Of a stretch of 64,000 bases of DNA, positions 63,274 to 64,000 are shown piece after piece. Each line of letters starts with the position of its first letter. Position 1 is the first letter of the stretch. The notes under the pieces are model-generated. The model was not told where the DNA came from, did no database searches, and saw only the letters and a program-made list of their open reading frames with translations. The stretch is from an uncultured Gammaproteobacteria bacterium (GTDB lineage: Bacteria > Pseudomonadota > Gammaproteobacteria > Arenicellales > UBA868), in assembly GCA_905612355.1 (NCBI GenBank), contig CAJQRU010000019.1, positions 20,877 to 84,876 of the forward strand. The letters run 5' to 3'. The position numbers and the translations under genes were made by a program.

Positions 63274-63448
63274 GGATCCGACCTCTTATTAGCATTAACT
63301 TGAAATAGATTCCGAAACCCAGAATGGCTGGCACCCAAATAGCAGTAAATATTCCCTCCAGACGTTGCCCATTGAACCAAAGATATCCGGAAACAAAAAA
63401 TGAAATAAAAACACCTAATAACAGAAATAAATCAGCTTTCTTGAACAT
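63266..63448 (-). CDS. 60-aa two-span membrane protein
   Basis: ATG 63448 is preceded by TAGGAG; an in-frame start at 63487 lies upstream of this SD and is unlikely. Two hydrophobic helices: ADLFLLLGVFISFFVSGYLW and GIFTAIWVPAILGFGIYF, tail KLMLIRGRIHD. Second gene of the cluster, 13 bases after the 71-aa gene. Function unknown. Confidence 0.65.
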   Translation of the reverse strand: MFKKADLFLLLGVFISFFVSGYLWFNGQRLEGIFTAIWVPAILGFGIYFKLMLIRGRIHD

Positions 63449-63461
63449 TAATAAATATCTC

Positions 63462-63677
63462 CTACTCTTCACCGTAAGCGAAAACACAAATCAAACAACC
63501 AAGAACCGCGAGACCGGCTGGAATTCTTATATTTGTCAGGATTCCACTTCCGAGTTCGAGCGGAACCAAGCCGACCAGTCCACCTATCGTGTACGACATA
63601 CCAACGATAACGAATGTCCAACCAGTCCGTATGAGACCGAAGCGAATTGCCATTCGACTTTCACTATCATTTTTCAC
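63462..63677 (-). CDS. Up to 71-aa two-span membrane protein
   Basis: From GTG 63677 (71 aa) or ATG 63653 (63 aa, MAIRFGLIRTGW). Two hydrophobic helices: TFVIVGMSYTIGGLVGLVPL and IPAGLAVLGCLICVFAYG. First gene of the cluster of three small membrane proteins that fills the islet between blocks B2 and B3. No family recognised. Confidence 0.6.
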   Translation of the reverse strand: MKNDSESRMAIRFGLIRTGWTFVIVGMSYTIGGLVGLVPLELGSGILTNIRIPAGLAVLGCLICVFAYGEE

Positions 63678-63796
63678 ATTTAAATCATATGTTCGAACGA
63701 GTGAAGAAGATGTAAACGCTGTCGGACGGAATTCTTTTTTACTACCATCTAGGGAAGATTAAAGATTGGCTAAAATGGCGTAGTTACTTGACCAAA

Positions 63797-63960
63797 TGGT
63801 CGGGGTGAGAGGAAACGAACCTCCGGCCCCTGCCTCTTGAAGGCAGTTCTTTCAAACGGTGACCTCGTTAAATCAACCATTTACGCACGCCGATCCCACG
63901 CGTAAGTGACCTGAGAGGACTGGAATGGACAGGAGTCGGTCACGTTTTGGTCACGCCACC
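63797..63960. repeat. Att-like block B3 (tRNA-Pro-type 3' half plus family-B arm)
   Basis: tRNA 3' half at 63797-63846 (minus): anticodon arm CTGCC-TTCAAGA-GGCAG, then a Pro-type T-arm and acceptor (GGAGG-TTCGTTT-CCTCT, CACCCCG, ACCA). Continues with TCTTTCAAACGGTGACC, ATTTACGC / GCGTAAGT, phased units TGACCTGAGA, GGACTGGAAT, GGACAGGAGT, and GGTCACG twice 11 bp apart. Runs to near the window end. Confidence 0.75.
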
Positions 63961-64000
63961 CCCACCACCCCCCTTTCCAACCAAAGTCATGTCTGGATAT

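Noticed and set aside
54603..63846. Intact tRNA genes at the four tRNA-like sites
   Set aside because: Only the 3' halves from the anticodon stem are present. D-arms and matching 5' acceptor strands are missing, so none can fold as a full tRNA.

Overview
The window looks like a chromosomal stretch from a free-living, probably marine, heterotrophic proteobacterium; Gammaproteobacteria is my best guess. It has mid-range GC, Shine-Dalgarno-led genes and many secondary transporters and catabolic enzymes. It also carries a DMSP-demethylase-like protein, a cold-shock protein and a Lys-rich small protein. The taxonomic call is inference; there is no rRNA or other marker gene in the window.

Layout. 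0-5 kb: a branched-chain amino-acid ABC operon (binding protein, LivG, LivF, LivH, LivM cut by the window edge), with a strand-specific stem-loop after the binding-protein gene and a 12.7-copy 7-bp tandem repeat in its upstream region. 5-13.6 kb: mixed metabolism (aldo-keto reductase, sulfotransferase, HisI-like, OMP-decarboxylase-like, DUF952, YbfF-like esterase, truncated 2-hydroxyacid dehydrogenase, DmdA-like protein, GNAT). Two decayed genes lie here: an amidohydrolase with an internal deletion and a TAG, and a YdhR-like gene with two stops. 13.6-31 kb: catabolism and detoxification (HCCA-isomerase-like, epoxide hydrolase, two nitroreductases, GST, amidohydrolase / enoyl-CoA hydratase / CoA-transferase unit, GFA-type protein, deaminase, aspartoacylase-like, MFS, M20 amidohydrolase). 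31-37.7 kb: small and accessory genes (RDD, DUF1272, HbpS-like, Hdr/GlpC-like, monooxygenase-like, Lys-rich 54-aa protein, cold-shock protein, MATE-like). Three short C-terminal scars of tyrosine recombinases are interspersed. 37.9-49.8 kb: a large catabolic locus with a tripartite tricarboxylate transporter (TctC, TctB, TctA), HyuA/HyuB, MmgE/PrpD, an HMG-CoA-lyase-like aldolase and two isocitrate-lyase/PEP-mutase family lyases. 50-54.5 kb: half an MFS gene, a full MFS, a methyltransferase, two tiny genes and a dimethylargininase.

54.5-64 kb is the most unusual part. It is a serial array of small cargo islets: SDR/MBL/RraA-like/PhyH; UPF0114; MarC; an AT-rich hydrolase; three tiny membrane proteins. 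The islets are separated by related att-like blocks. A complete block has the 3' half of a tRNA (Pro or Val, anticodon stem to CCA, minus strand), then 10-bp-phased GGAC repeats, then a pair of octamers 11 bp apart (TCAGCACA in family A, GGTCACA in family B). Recombinase C-terminal scars lie beside two of the blocks. I read this as repeated integration of tRNA-targeting tyrosine-recombinase elements that left cargo behind. No intact integrase and no intact tRNA is visible in the window.
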